Of a stretch of 64,000 nucleotides of DNA, positions 25,107 through 34,653 are shown piece by piece; within the stretch, counting starts at the first letter, position 1; the number at the start of each line of letters is the position of its first letter. Under the pieces are notes generated by a model. The model was not told the origin of the DNA. It did no database searches and worked only from the letters and a program-made list of their open reading frames with translations. This DNA is from DAIDKA01 sp036498905. GTDB lineage: Bacteria; Pseudomonadota; Gammaproteobacteria; Steroidobacterales; Steroidobacteraceae. The position numbers and the translations under genes were made by a program. The DNA is taken from NCBI GenBank assembly GCA_036498905.1, contig DASYER010000058.1, positions 1 through 64,000 on the forward strand, in the 5' to 3' direction.

Positions 25107-26332
25107 CCGCAGCCTGCGATGTCCTCGTTGTCGGCGGCGGGCCGGTCGGGCTGTGTGCCGGTGCGCTGCTGGCGCGCGCCGCGCGGCACGGCCCGGCCAT
25201 GCGGGTGGCAGTGCTGCAGTCCGCTGCCGCGCCGGCCGACGGGCGGGTGCTGGCGGTGTCGCGCGCCAGTGAGAGAATTCTCGATGCCGCCGGCGCGTGG
25301 TCCGCGATTGTCCCGCAGGCGTGGCCCTACGAACGCATGCGGGTGTGGTACCAGGGCGTGGCGCGGGGAAGCGCCGAAGTCCTGCAGTTTGATGCCGCCG
25401 AGGTCGGTGAGCCCAACCTGGGTTACATCATCGAGGCGCAGCGCATCACCAGTGCGCTGCTGGATTCCTTCACCGCAGCCGGCGGCACGGTGATCAATGC
25501 AGATGCGCATGATGTGAGCGTGGAGAGCCCCGCGGATGGCCCGGTACGCGTGCGGTCATCGGCCGGGGAACTGAGCGCGCAGCTGATCATCGGCGCGGAT
25601 GGCGCGCGCTCGGCGGTACGCACCGCTTTCGGGATCGCGACTCGGACCGGCAGCTACGAGCAGACCGCCATCGTGGCGCGTCTCACACCTGAACGCTCGC
25701 ATCAGAACACGGCCTGGCAGCGTTTCGTGTCGGGCGGCACGCTGGCGCTGCTGCCGCTTGGCGATGGCAGCGTCTCCATCGTCTGGTCGGTGCCTGAGGC
25801 GCAGGCTCGCGCCCTGCTTGCCGCCACGAGCGCGGATTTCGAGGCGCAGCTGCTGGAACACAGCGATGCGGTGCTCGGGACCTTGCGCCTGGCCGGTCCG
25901 CGCCTTGCCTTTGCGCTGCAGCGACTGACGGCCGATCGCTATATCGGGCCGCGCTGCGCATTGGTCGGAGATGCGGCGCATGTCGTACACCCCCTGGCCG
26001 GCCAGGGGGTCAACCTGGGGCTGTTGGACGCGGCGGCGCTGGCGCAGTTATGCGTGCAGGCGCGCGCCTCGGGAGAACATCTGGGTGCACAACGCACGCT
26101 GCGTGCCTATGAACGTTGGCGCAAGGGTGAGAATCAGCTGATGGAAATTGCGATCGATGCCTTCAACCGCGTGCTGGCGCAGGGCGTCGGACCGGTCTCC
26201 GACCTGGCCCGTCGTGCCCTGGGTCTCGCCAATCGCAGCGTCACGTTGAAGCGTTTCTTCATCGGCCACGCACTCGGCCAGGCCCCGGACCTTACAGCCT
26301 GGGGATCTGATCAAGCTTGGCAGCGCAGATGA
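25103..26332 (+). CDS. ubiI: UbiI/VisC-type ubiquinone hydroxylase
   Basis: 409 aa member of the UbiH/UbiF/VisC/COQ6 family. GGGPVGLCAGALL FAD-binding motif, GADGARSAVR and GDAAHVVHPLAGQGVNLGLLD. By position after ubiH it is the C5 hydroxylase UbiI. UbiF-type C6 chemistry is covered by coq7 in this genome. Its 3' end overlaps the convergent phhB by 41 nt. Confidence 0.9.
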   Translation: MTAACDVLVVGGGPVGLCAGALLARAARHGPAMRVAVLQSAAAPADGRVLAVSRASERILDAAGAWSAIVPQAWPYERMRVWYQGVARGSAEVLQFDAAEVGEPNLGYIIEAQRITSALLDSFTAAGGTVINADAHDVSVESPADGPVRVRSSAGELSAQLIIGADGARSAVRTAFGIATRTGSYEQTAIVARLTPERSHQNTAWQRFVSGGTLALLPLGDGSVSIVWSVPEAQARALLAATSADFEAQLLEHSDAVLGTLRLAGPRLAFALQRLTADRYIGPRCALVGDAAHVVHPLAGQGVNLGLLDAAALAQLCVQARASGEHLGAQRTLRAYERWRKGENQLMEIAIDAFNRVLAQGVGPVSDLARRALGLANRSVTLKRFFIGHALGQAPDLTAWGSDQAWQRR

Positions 26333-26630
26333 AGTCGTTCTCGGACAACCCGCCGATGGCGTGGGTGCTGTAGCGGACCCGGCAGATGCTGTAACCGACT
26401 TCGAGGTCCGGGTGATGGTCTTCAATGTTGGCCACATGCGCCACGGCATTGACGAAGCTCATGGTGCGATAGAAATCGCGGAAGGTGAATTCGCGCTGCA
26501 GGCTGGCCGCTTTGTCATCCAAGGTCCAGGCCGGATCCAGGCGCAACAGCAATTCATCTGCCGCCGCGCGCGTCAGGGCTGCCACGCCGCCCTCGCAGGG
26601 CTCGCAGCGACGGTCAGCCAGTTCAGTCAT
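26292..26630 (-). CDS. phhB: 4a-hydroxytetrahydrobiopterin dehydratase
   Basis: 112 aa PCD/DCoH. The active-site EDHHPDLEVGYS and THAIGGLSENDFICAAKLDQI (in segments) are intact; N-terminal CEGGV is typical. It regenerates pterin cofactor for phenylalanine hydroxylase, whose gene is not in this window; PCD is also found without it and may act in molybdopterin metabolism. Lies 9 nt after ispG on the same strand. Confidence 0.92.
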   Translation of the reverse strand: MTELADRRCEPCEGGVAALTRAAADELLLRLDPAWTLDDKAASLQREFTFRDFYRTMSFVNAVAHVANIEDHHPDLEVGYSICRVRYSTHAIGGLSENDFICAAKLDQIPRL

Positions 26631-26639
26631 GGAAATGCG

Positions 26640-27866
26640 TCACAAGGCCTGCTTCGGCGCGAACTTGCGTGCGACGTACTGCTCCACGAGTTCCTGGAAT
26701 TCCTCGGCGATACGCTCGCCCTTGAGGGTCACGGTCTTCGCGCCGTCCTCGTATACGGGTGCGACCGCCCGCTCCCCGGTGCCCGGCAGACTGATCCCCA
26801 AACTGGCGTGCTTGCTTTCGCCGGGACCGTTGACCACGCAGCCCATGACGGCCACGGTCATATCCTCGACACCGTCATATGAGCGGCGCCATTCCGGCAT
26901 GCGATGGCGGATGTGTGACTGGATGCGCTGGGCGAGTTCCTGGAAGTAGGTGCTGGTCGTACGCCCGCAACCCGGACAGGCGATGACCATCGGGGTGAAG
27001 GAGCGCAGACCCATGGTCTGCAGGATTTCCTGGGCGACGATCACCTCATTGGTGCGGTCACCGTTGGGCTCGGGGGTGAGCGACACCCGGATCGTGTCAC
27101 CGATGCCCTGCTGCAGCAGTACCGACATGCCCGCGGTGGAGGCCACGATGCCCTTGGAGCCCATGCCGGCCTCGGTGAGTCCGAGGTGCAGAGGGAAATC
27201 GCAGCGCGCGGCCAGATCCGAGTAGATCGCGATCAGGTCCTGAACGCCGGAGACCTTCGCCGAGAGGATGATGCGCTCCTTCGGCAGACCCACTTCCATG
27301 GCGCGCTCGGCGCTGGAGAGCGCGGATGCCACGACCGCCTGGCGCATGACATCGCGCGCATCGAGCGGCTCGGGCCGTGCCGAATTCTCATCCATCATCT
27401 TCGTCAGCAGGTCCTGGTCGAGACTGCCCCAGTTGACCCCGATGCGCACCGGCTTCTCATGGCGGCAGGCCATTTCGATCATTTCCGCAAACTGCGGGTC
27501 GCGCTTGGTACCGCGACCCACGTTGCCCGGATTGATGCGGTACTTGGCCAGGGCAGTTGCACAGCCCGGGTATTCACGCAGCAGCTTGTGGCCATTGAAA
27601 TGAAAGTCGCCGATCAGTGGCACACTGACGCCGAGCTGGTCCAGCCGTTCCCGGATCGGGGCGACTGCCGCGGCGGCTTCGGCCGAATTCACCGTCACGC
27701 GCACCAGTTCGGAGCCGGCGCGGGCGAGGGACCTGACCTGTTCCACGGTACCGGCGATATCGGCCGTGTCCGTATTGGTCATGGATTGGACGACAATGGG
27801 ATTGGGGCCGCCGACGCGGATACCCCCAATGGTGGTTACGAGCGATTTGCGACGTGGATGCGACAT
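26640..27866 (-). CDS. ispG: 4-hydroxy-3-methylbut-2-enyl diphosphate synthase
   Basis: 408 aa [4Fe-4S] enzyme of the MEP isoprenoid pathway (GcpE). VQSMTNTDTAD opening, LIGDFHFNG, VRIGVNWGSLD, and iron-sulfur ligands in CPGCGRT and MGCVVNGPGE. The ATG at 27866 is preceded at 6 nt by TACAAT with no Shine-Dalgarno, suggesting a leaderless start. Divergent from dgkA; phhB follows in the same direction. Confidence 0.96.
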   Translation of the reverse strand: MSHPRRKSLVTTIGGIRVGGPNPIVVQSMTNTDTADIAGTVEQVRSLARAGSELVRVTVNSAEAAAAVAPIRERLDQLGVSVPLIGDFHFNGHKLLREYPGCATALAKYRINPGNVGRGTKRDPQFAEMIEMACRHEKPVRIGVNWGSLDQDLLTKMMDENSARPEPLDARDVMRQAVVASALSSAERAMEVGLPKERIILSAKVSGVQDLIAIYSDLAARCDFPLHLGLTEAGMGSKGIVASTAGMSVLLQQGIGDTIRVSLTPEPNGDRTNEVIVAQEILQTMGLRSFTPMVIACPGCGRTTSTYFQELAQRIQSHIRHRMPEWRRSYDGVEDMTVAVMGCVVNGPGESKHASLGISLPGTGERAVAPVYEDGAKTVTLKGERIAEEFQELVEQYVARKFAPKQAL

Positions 27867-27872
27867 GAGTGC

Positions 27873-27878
27873 ATTGTA
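27873..27878 (-). promoter_or_regulatory. -10 promoter candidate for ispG (leaderless)
   Basis: TACAAT on the minus strand followed by GCACTC and then the ispG ATG, a 6-nt gap that would put the transcription start on the start codon. No recognisable -35 and no Shine-Dalgarno. Confidence 0.45.
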
Positions 27879-27915
27879 CCGCTTAACATGACGGCAAAAT
27901 AACCGTAGGAAGAGC

Positions 27916-28299
27916 ATGTCCGTCCCGGAAACGCTGCTGCGCGAGAAGCCGAAAGGCCTGACGCGCATCCTCAGGGCCGCCACAGCCAGCTGCAAAGGCC
28001 TCCAGGGCGCTTATCGCGGGGAGGCAGCGTTCCGGCAGGAACTGGGTCTGGCGGTCCTGGTCATACCCTTGGGTCTGTGGCTGGGCCGCGGCGGGGTGGA
28101 ACGGGCGCTGCTGGTCGCGCCCATGCTCCTTATACTCATTGTTGAACTGCTCAACAGCGCCGTGGAGGCCACGGTGGATCGCATCGGCCTGGAGCGGCAT
28201 GTCCTGGCGGGCCTCGCCAAGGATATTGGTTCGGCCGCAGTATTGATGTCCTTTGTATTGTTGGGGGTGATGTGGCTGCTGGTACTGATCGCTCATTGA
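27916..28299 (+). CDS. dgkA: Diacylglycerol kinase
   Basis: 127 aa three-helix integral membrane kinase that recycles diacylglycerol from osmoregulated glucan and lipopolysaccharide modification. EAAFRQE and VELLNSAVEATVDRIG (catalytic Glu and metal residues) are intact. AGGAAGAG precedes the ATG. Functionally linked to opgGH at the end of this window, whose phosphoglycerol transfer yields diacylglycerol in E. coli. Stop overlaps the start of the protease gene (TGATG). Confidence 0.95.
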   Translation: MSVPETLLREKPKGLTRILRAATASCKGLQGAYRGEAAFRQELGLAVLVIPLGLWLGRGGVERALLVAPMLLILIVELLNSAVEATVDRIGLERHVLAGLAKDIGSAAVLMSFVLLGVMWLLVLIAH

Positions 28300-31193
28300 T
28301 GACAACCCTTCGCTTCGCCCTGTCCCTGCCGCTGCTAACCTGCGGGTGGCTGCTGCTGCCGGCAGCGGCGCAAGGCGCCTCCGATCCGGTCAAACCGGAC
28401 CCGCATGGCGCGCCGACGACCCAGCCTGCGACACTGGCGCAGCAGGCCACCGCGGCGGAGGGCAATCCGGATTGGTCCGGCACCCTCGAGCGCATCGTCA
28501 GCAATGTGGTCGCCATCAATATCGATGAGACCCGCGCCTTTGATACTGAATGGAACGCCACCGCGCAGGCTACCGGCTTCGTGGTGGATGCCGAGCGCGG
28601 TCTGATCCTCACCAACCGCCATGTCGTGACACCGGGACCGGTGACCGCCGAGGCAACGTTTCTGAACCGCGAGGAAGTGCAGCTGTACCCGGTATACCGC
28701 GACCCGGTCCACGATTTCGGCCTGTACCACTACGACCCCTCGAAACTGCACTTCATCAAGCCCAAGGCCCTGCCGCTGTATCCGGAGGGCGCCAAGGTCG
28801 GTACCGAAATCCGCGTCATCGGCAACAATGCCGGTGAACAGCTGTCGATTCTCGCCGGCACCCTGGCGCGGCTGGACCGCGATGCGCCCGTATACGGGCT
28901 GTACAAATACAACGACTTCAATACCTTTTATCTGCAGGCGGCTTCGGGTACCTCCGGCGGTTCCTCCGGCTCACCGGTGGTCGATATCCGCGGCCGGGTC
29001 ATCGCCTTGAATGCCGGGGGTGCCAACGGCGCGGCCTCCAGTTTCTATCTGCCGCTGGGGCGTGTACGGCGTGCGCTCGAACTGATCCAGCAGGGCAAGC
29101 CGGTCACACGTGGCACGCTGTCCACCGACTTCAGCTACGTGCCTTACGATGAACTCGAGCGGCTGGGACTCGCCGCGGCGACCGAACGCGATGTGCGCGG
29201 TGCGTTTCCGGCACTCACCGGCATGCTGGTGGTGAGCAAAGTGCTGCCCGGATCACCCAGCAGCGGCGTGCTGCAGCCCGGTGACATCCTGGTGCGCGTC
29301 AACGGCCACTATGTCACGCAGTTCGAGCCCCTGGAGGCGCTGCTGGATGACAATGTCGGCGGTTCGGTCGAACTGACCCTGGAGCGGGGTGGCAAGAGCG
29401 TCACCGCGAAGCTGCCCATCACGGATCTGAATGCCATCACGCCCGATTCCTATCTGGAGTTCGGCGACGGGGTACTCAACAACCTCTCGTATGAACTGGC
29501 CCGACAGTTCAACGTCCCGGTCAAGGGCGTCTATGTGGCCAATCCCGGCTATGCGCTGGGCGCGGCGGGGATCGCGCGCGGCTCGGTCATCGTCGCGATG
29601 AACTCCAAGCCGGTGAACAATCTGGATGATCTGCAGAAAATCCTGGACACGCTGGGCGATGGCGCGCGCGCGACCATGCGTTACTTTTCGCTCGACGATC
29701 CGCGCAGCACGCAGCTGCGCTCATTCCGCATGGATCGGCGCTGGTTTTTGTCCGGGCGCTGCCGCCGCGACGACAAGGTGGGGCTGTGGAACTGCGCCGA
29801 GCTGAGCTCGGTGGCGTCGGCCCCTCCGCCGGCGCCGGCCTCGACACCTTTGCCGACGTACACCGATCCGCGGCTGAAGAAGCTGACTCCCTCGCTGGTA
29901 TTCGTCACCTATGACATGCCGTACTCGGTATCCGGCGTCACTGAAACCAGCTTCCATGGCACCGGACTGGTCGTCGATGCGGCACGGGGCCTGGTGGTCG
30001 TGGACCGCAATACCGTGCCGGTGTCCGTCGGCAATGTGGAGATCACCTTCGCCGGGACCATCCAGGTGCCCGGCCGCGTGGTGTACGTGAATCCGCTGCA
30101 CAATCTTTCGGTAGTCGCCTATGACCCCGCGCTCATCGGCACTACGCCGGTCAAGAGTGCGACCCTCGCCCCGGGGGCCCTGCATGAAGGCAATCCGGTG
30201 TGGGTGGTCGGCTTGAGTGCCGACGGGCAGCCGCATACGCGCAACACCCAGATTGCGAACGTCAGCCCCCTCGCGCTGCCGCTGTCGCGCTCCATGCGTT
30301 TTCGCGATACCAATCTGGATGTCGCCCAGCTGGTGAATCCGCCGACCGACTATGACGGTGTGCTGTCGAATGACACCGGTCAGGTGATCGGGCTGTGGTC
30401 CAGCTACGCCGTCGAGAACGGCCGCGATCTGGCACAGGAGAATCGCGGCGTTCCGATCGATGGCGTGGCGACCATGCTCGATCACATTCATTCCGGTACA
30501 CCGCTGCACAGTCTGGAGACTGAGCTGGTGCCCCTGCAGCTGGCCGATGCGCGCCAGCTCGGGCTGTCGGAGGAGTGGCTGAAGAAACTGGAACTGCACG
30601 ATGGCAATGAGCGCCAGGCGCTGATGGTCGTGCGCATGGTCGGTGGCTCGAACGCCGCGAGCCTGCTGCAGCAGGGCGACATCCTGCTGGCCATCGACGA
30701 TCACACGGTCACCCATTTCGCGGAAGTCGAACAGGCGGTCGGCAACGTACCCACCGTCAAGGTCACCGTGTGGCGCGCGAATGCCCTGGTGCAATTGACG
30801 GTTGAGACCGCGGCGCTCAATGGCCAGGACATCGACCGGGTGGTGCAATGGGCCGGCGCGACCCTCCAGGCGCCGCAGCGGCCGATCGCGGCCCAGCGCG
30901 GTATCGCTCCCGCTGGCGTATACGTCGCCTTTTTTACTTATGGTTCCCCGTCGGCCCGGTATGGCCTGTACCCGGGGCGGCGGATCGTCGAAGTGGACGG
31001 GGTGCCGACGCCGGACCTGGATGCCTTTCTCAAAGCTGTCAGCGGTCGGCCGGATCGCTCCTCTTTGCGACTGAAGACTCTGAATTGGAACGACGCCGCC
31101 GAAGTCATCACCCTGAAGCTCGATAAGCACTACTTCCCGGCTTATGAGGTCCGGCGCACCACCAACGGCTGGGAACGGCAGCTGCTGGAGTAG
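28299..31193 (+). CDS. Large periplasmic duplicated trypsin-PDZ protease (Nma111/Deg7-like)
   Basis: 964 aa with a signal peptide (cleavage near AAAQG, residue 26). First protease domain has a full triad: His108 in TNRHVV, Asp139 in DPVHDFG, Ser223 in GGSSGSP. It is followed by PDZ regions (about 290-380 and 400-490). A second protease-like domain (about 540-720) shows the same fold signs (VDAARGLVVVDRNTV, VYVNPLHNLSVVAYDP) but has lost His and Ser (NTV and SNDTG), then further PDZ-like repeats to the C-terminus. This is the layout of eukaryotic Nma111/Deg7. It starts on the dgkA stop codon. Confidence 0.85.
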   Translation: MTTLRFALSLPLLTCGWLLLPAAAQGASDPVKPDPHGAPTTQPATLAQQATAAEGNPDWSGTLERIVSNVVAINIDETRAFDTEWNATAQATGFVVDAERGLILTNRHVVTPGPVTAEATFLNREEVQLYPVYRDPVHDFGLYHYDPSKLHFIKPKALPLYPEGAKVGTEIRVIGNNAGEQLSILAGTLARLDRDAPVYGLYKYNDFNTFYLQAASGTSGGSSGSPVVDIRGRVIALNAGGANGAASSFYLPLGRVRRALELIQQGKPVTRGTLSTDFSYVPYDELERLGLAAATERDVRGAFPALTGMLVVSKVLPGSPSSGVLQPGDILVRVNGHYVTQFEPLEALLDDNVGGSVELTLERGGKSVTAKLPITDLNAITPDSYLEFGDGVLNNLSYELARQFNVPVKGVYVANPGYALGAAGIARGSVIVAMNSKPVNNLDDLQKILDTLGDGARATMRYFSLDDPRSTQLRSFRMDRRWFLSGRCRRDDKVGLWNCAELSSVASAPPPAPASTPLPTYTDPRLKKLTPSLVFVTYDMPYSVSGVTETSFHGTGLVVDAARGLVVVDRNTVPVSVGNVEITFAGTIQVPGRVVYVNPLHNLSVVAYDPALIGTTPVKSATLAPGALHEGNPVWVVGLSADGQPHTRNTQIANVSPLALPLSRSMRFRDTNLDVAQLVNPPTDYDGVLSNDTGQVIGLWSSYAVENGRDLAQENRGVPIDGVATMLDHIHSGTPLHSLETELVPLQLADARQLGLSEEWLKKLELHDGNERQALMVVRMVGGSNAASLLQQGDILLAIDDHTVTHFAEVEQAVGNVPTVKVTVWRANALVQLTVETAALNGQDIDRVVQWAGATLQAPQRPIAAQRGIAPAGVYVAFFTYGSPSARYGLYPGRRIVEVDGVPTPDLDAFLKAVSGRPDRSSLRLKTLNWNDAAEVITLKLDKHYFPAYEVRRTTNGWERQLLE

Positions 31194-31310
31194 TGGCCGC
31201 GCAACAGTCGGGGTCCTGGCAAGCCTAAGGCGCGATCTGCACGGGAGAAAGTCTTCCAGGGTCCGACTGCGGTCCTGTCGCGCACAAAGCACGGAGCGGA
31301 TCCCAAGCCT

Positions 31311-31319
31311 TGGTAGAAT
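31311..31319 (+). promoter_or_regulatory. Extended -10 promoter candidate for tsaC/sua5 (leaderless)
   Basis: TGG-TAGAAT ends 6 nt before the ATG at 31326, with no Shine-Dalgarno. The predicted start point coincides with the A of ATG. Confidence 0.45.
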
Positions 31320-31325
31320 TCCCGC

Positions 31326-32342
31326 ATGGTGAAGGTTGTCCGGGCCAGTCAGGTCGATATTGATGCTGCCGTGCAGGCGTTGCGCGATGGTGATCTTGTC
31401 GCGTTTCCGACCGAAACGGTCTATGGGCTGGGCGCCAACGCGCAAAACCCGGCCGCGGTGCGCAAGATCTTTGAGGCCAAGGGCCGCCCCCTGAACCACC
31501 CGGTCATCGTGCACCTGGACAGTCCGAAGTTCCTGCACCGCTGGGTCAGTGAAGTGCCGGATGCGGCCTCCCGGCTGGCCGAACGGTTCTGGCCCGGCCC
31601 GATGACCCTCGTCATGCCGCGGGCCACCAACGTCCATGACATCGTCACCGGGGGTCAGGACACCGTGGCGATCCGGGTGCCGTCGCATCCGATGGCGCAG
31701 CAGCTGCTGACCGCTTTCGGCGGCGGCATTGCCGCGCCCTCCGCCAACCGCTACGGGCGTCTTAGCCCGACCCGCGCCGAACATGTTCGCGATGAACTGG
31801 GCGATGTCGTGCGGATGGTGCTCGATGGTGGGGAAAGCCAGATCGGTCTGGAGTCCACCATCGTCGCCTGCGAGGGTGACAAAGTGCGATTGCTGCGGCC
31901 CGGCGCGGTCACCGCCGCCCAGCTGCGCGAGGTCGTCCCGGATCTCATTATTGGCGCGGATATGTTCAGCTCCCGGGTGCCCGGGAGCCTGCCGTCGCAC
32001 TACGCGCCGACCACGCCGATGAGCGTCGTGCCATCCGGGGAAATCGATGCGCAGGCCGCGGCCGCCTCCAGCGGCGGTACCCGGATCGCGGTGCTGGCGC
32101 AGCGCCTGCCCCTGAAGTCGCATGCCTATGTGACCTGGGTGAACGCCGGACGCCGCCCCGAGCAGTACGCGCATGACCTGTACGCCAATCTGCGCGCGCT
32201 CGATACCGCGGGTTGTCAGCAGATCCTGGTGCAGGACGTGCCCGAGGGTGAGCGCTGGGACGCCGTGCGCGATCGCCTGATGCGGGCTGCGACCCGGGTT
32301 ACCGAAGGTGATGAGACCGGCGCCAGTGCCGTGCTGCCTTAA
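31326..32342 (+). CDS. L-threonylcarbamoyladenylate synthase, Sua5 type
   Basis: 338 aa: the YrdC catalytic domain (residues 1-200, with FPTETVYGLGANA, KGRPLNHP, FWPGPMTLV, APSANRYG and LESTIV) plus the C-terminal Sua5 domain. It makes TC-AMP for the t6A37 modification of ANN-decoding tRNAs. The two-domain form contrasts with the single-domain TsaC of E. coli. The ornithine decarboxylase gene starts 30 nt downstream. Confidence 0.93.
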   Translation: MVKVVRASQVDIDAAVQALRDGDLVAFPTETVYGLGANAQNPAAVRKIFEAKGRPLNHPVIVHLDSPKFLHRWVSEVPDAASRLAERFWPGPMTLVMPRATNVHDIVTGGQDTVAIRVPSHPMAQQLLTAFGGGIAAPSANRYGRLSPTRAEHVRDELGDVVRMVLDGGESQIGLESTIVACEGDKVRLLRPGAVTAAQLREVVPDLIIGADMFSSRVPGSLPSHYAPTTPMSVVPSGEIDAQAAAASSGGTRIAVLAQRLPLKSHAYVTWVNAGRRPEQYAHDLYANLRALDTAGCQQILVQDVPEGERWDAVRDRLMRAATRVTEGDETGASAVLP

Positions 32343-32372
32343 TAGCGCTCCATTTTCCCCACGAGACTTTCC

Positions 32373-33554
32373 ATGCCGACCCGTTCGCGCGCCACGCGCT
32401 TTGTGGACCCTTTTGAACCCGCCCAGATCCGCCGCCTGGTCGCCGAGTTCGGCTCACCGCTGCTCATCATCGACTGCGAGCGGGTCCGTGTGCAGCTGCG
32501 CAAGCTTGCAAAAGCGCTGCCGAAGGTGGATCTGCATTATGCATTGAAGCCATTGCCGCATCCGGCCGTGGTCGAGGTCGTGATGCAGGAGGGCGGCTAC
32601 CTCGACCTGGCGACGACCGGGGAGGTGCAGCTGGTCAAGCGTCTGGGCGCAAGTCCCGAGCGCTGCATCCACACTCATCCCATCAAGCGCGCCCAGGACA
32701 TCCGCAACGCCATGGAATTCGGCGTGCGCACCTTCGTTGCCGACAACCCCGATGAGCTGCGCAAGTTCTCACGTCTCGGGGAGCGCGCGCGGCTGCTGCT
32801 GCGGGTTTCGTTCCGCAGCCCCGGCGCGGTATGCGATCTGTCGCGCAAGTTCGGCTGTGATCCGGAGCATTTCCTCGACCTGGCGCGCCTGGCCGCGAGC
32901 CTCGGCGTGGACGTGCAGGGCGCATCCTTTCATGTCGGTTCGCAGGCCGCCGACCCGGCCAAGCATGTGGAGGCCATCGAGGCCTGCGCCAAGCTGATGG
33001 CCGCGGCGCGGCGCGAGAAGCTCGGCACGCTCGATACGCTGGATATCGGCGGCGGGTTTCCGATTGATTACGGTGCGCCCGTGCCGGATATCGGGCGCTT
33101 CTGTGCCCCGATCCGGCAGCAACTGGCCAAGCTCCCCAAGCGCATCCGTGTCATAGCCGAGCCCGGGCGCTTCATCGCCGGCCCGGCCGCCATCGGCGTG
33201 GCGAGCGTCATGGGCCGCGCGCAGCGCGAGGGTCACTGGTGGTACTACCTGGACGACGGACTGTACGGCTCGTACAGCGGGCAGCTGTATGACCATGCGC
33301 GTTATCCGGTCGAACCGCTGCGCGAAGGACCCAGCCACCTGCCGTCGGTGCTCGCCGGGCCGACCTGCGACAGCATCGATGTGATCGCCGAGAACCTGAT
33401 GCTGCCGAAGCTTGAAATCGGGGATCTGATCGTCGGTCGGGCGATGGGCGCCTATACCTGGGCCAGCGCCTCGGAATTCAACTTCTTCCCCAAGTCCACA
33501 GTGGTATCCGTGAACATGACTCCCGCTGATCACGGCACGGTGATCCCGGTTTGA
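32373..33554 (+). CDS. Ornithine decarboxylase (PLP fold III)
   Basis: 393 aa alanine-racemase-fold decarboxylase of the eukaryotic/bacterial fold III type, making putrescine. PLP Lys59 in HYALKP, the phosphate-binding GGGFP, EPGRFI, and active-site PTCDSIDVI followed by GAYTWASASEFNF are all present. Substrate could be ornithine or also lysine; the specificity loop does not settle this by eye. Its stop overlaps the next gene, starting a run of overlapping genes to 39078. Confidence 0.88.
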   Translation: MPTRSRATRFVDPFEPAQIRRLVAEFGSPLLIIDCERVRVQLRKLAKALPKVDLHYALKPLPHPAVVEVVMQEGGYLDLATTGEVQLVKRLGASPERCIHTHPIKRAQDIRNAMEFGVRTFVADNPDELRKFSRLGERARLLLRVSFRSPGAVCDLSRKFGCDPEHFLDLARLAASLGVDVQGASFHVGSQAADPAKHVEAIEACAKLMAAARREKLGTLDTLDIGGGFPIDYGAPVPDIGRFCAPIRQQLAKLPKRIRVIAEPGRFIAGPAAIGVASVMGRAQREGHWWYYLDDGLYGSYSGQLYDHARYPVEPLREGPSHLPSVLAGPTCDSIDVIAENLMLPKLEIGDLIVGRAMGAYTWASASEFNFFPKSTVVSVNMTPADHGTVIPV

Positions 33555-34150
33555 TCCGCGACGTCGTCTTCGACATCGGGTGGGTGTTCGTCGGCATCCA
33601 TCCCGAGCCGATGCTCGAGTTTCTGGTGAGCCATGGCGCGCCGCGGATGGATCTGAGTGCCGCGCTCGAACAGGTCGGGCTCGATGAACATGAAACCGGG
33701 CGCGTGGATGGCGTGGGGCTGATCGAACGCTTCTGCAGGTTGGCGCCACGGGCCCCGGTGGCCGCGGTGCGCCAGCACTGGCTGGACATCCTGGCCCCGC
33801 TCGAGGACATGATGCGGCTGGCACGCCAGGTTGCGACGCAGCATGGCGTGTACCTGCTGTCGAATATCGGTGATCTGCACTGGGATCACCTGGTCGCCCG
33901 TTATAGCGTGGATCGCATTGGCCACGGCGCTCTGCCATCCTTCCACGCCGGGGTCATGAAACCGGATGACGCGATCTACGCGCAGGCCGAGCGCAAGTTC
34001 GGTCTGAGCCCCGCGGCGACGGTGTTCGTGGATGATCGGGCGCAGAACATCGAGGCGGCGCGCGCACGGGGTTGGCATGGCATCGTGCACCGCAATTTCA
34101 ACGACACACGCCAGGCGCTGCTGCGGCTGGGCGTGGAGGCAGCGCGATGA
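33551..34150 (+). CDS. HAD-superfamily phosphatase, YihX-like
   Basis: 199 aa. HAD motifs: I FDIGWV (nucleophile Asp; the second position is Gly as in YihX), II LLSNIGDLHWDH, III MKPDDAIY and IV VDDRAQNIEAA. YihX acts on alpha-glucose-1-phosphate, but substrates vary. TTG start shares bases with the ornithine decarboxylase stop (TTGA), and its own stop overlaps the HIT gene (ATGA), so both are translationally coupled. Confidence 0.85.
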   Translation: MIRDVVFDIGWVFVGIHPEPMLEFLVSHGAPRMDLSAALEQVGLDEHETGRVDGVGLIERFCRLAPRAPVAAVRQHWLDILAPLEDMMRLARQVATQHGVYLLSNIGDLHWDHLVARYSVDRIGHGALPSFHAGVMKPDDAIYAQAERKFGLSPAATVFVDDRAQNIEAARARGWHGIVHRNFNDTRQALLRLGVEAAR

Positions 34151-34653
34151 AGAGTGAAAAAGCTGAGAACCTGACCGCGATTCACCAGGAGGTGATCGAC
34201 GCGCGCGAGGGCAAGAATGCCCGCGTCATCGCCCGCCTGTTCTGCGGCTGGGTCGTGTTCGGTGAACGCCAGTTCGTGCGCGGGTATGTGCTGCTGCTTC
34301 CCGATCCGGTGGTGCCGACCCTCAATGCGCTCGGGGCCAAGGAGCGTGGCCAGTTCCTGCTCGACATGGCGCGCCTGGGTGATGCATTGCTCAAGGTCAC
34401 CAATGCGCTGCGCATCAACTACGCCATTCTCGGCAATCTCGAACCGGCACTGCACGCGCACGTGATTCCGCGCTACGCCGAGGAGCCGGAGGCGCTGCGC
34501 ACCGCGCATCCCTGGGCGCATGACTGGCAGGCGGCGCCGCAGTTCGAACGGGTTGAATACGCCGAATTGAGCGAGGCCCTGCGTCGGGAGCTGACGCGCA
34601 TGGGTGTGACGAAGCCGATGCGCTACGACCCGGGCGCCAATGCCGCGTGCTGA
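34147..34653 (+). CDS. HIT-family protein
   Basis: 168 aa. The HIT triad appears as HAHVIPRY near residue 105, a short form of HxHxH with the preceding ILGNLEPALHAH. The N-terminal part resembles the AP4A-hydrolase/GalT-like HIT proteins (FVRGYVLLLPDPVVPTLNAL). Substrate unknown, likely a nucleotide phosphate. Coupled to the HAD gene upstream and overlapping the ABC ATPase by 7 nt. Confidence 0.8.
   Translation: MKSEKAENLTAIHQEVIDAREGKNARVIARLFCGWVVFGERQFVRGYVLLLPDPVVPTLNALGAKERGQFLLDMARLGDALLKVTNALRINYAILGNLEPALHAHVIPRYAEEPEALRTAHPWAHDWQAAPQFERVEYAELSEALRRELTRMGVTKPMRYDPGANAAC

Noticed and set aside
29721..32174. Long antisense open frame (817 codons) across the Nma111-like protease and tsaC/sua5
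   Set aside because: It lies opposite two clear genes, has His/Arg/Gly-rich composition and no family similarity; typical of GC-rich third-position bias.
33551..33580. Missing second Asp in HAD motif I suggesting an inactive enzyme
   Set aside because: YihX-type phosphatases also have DLG at this place and are active.
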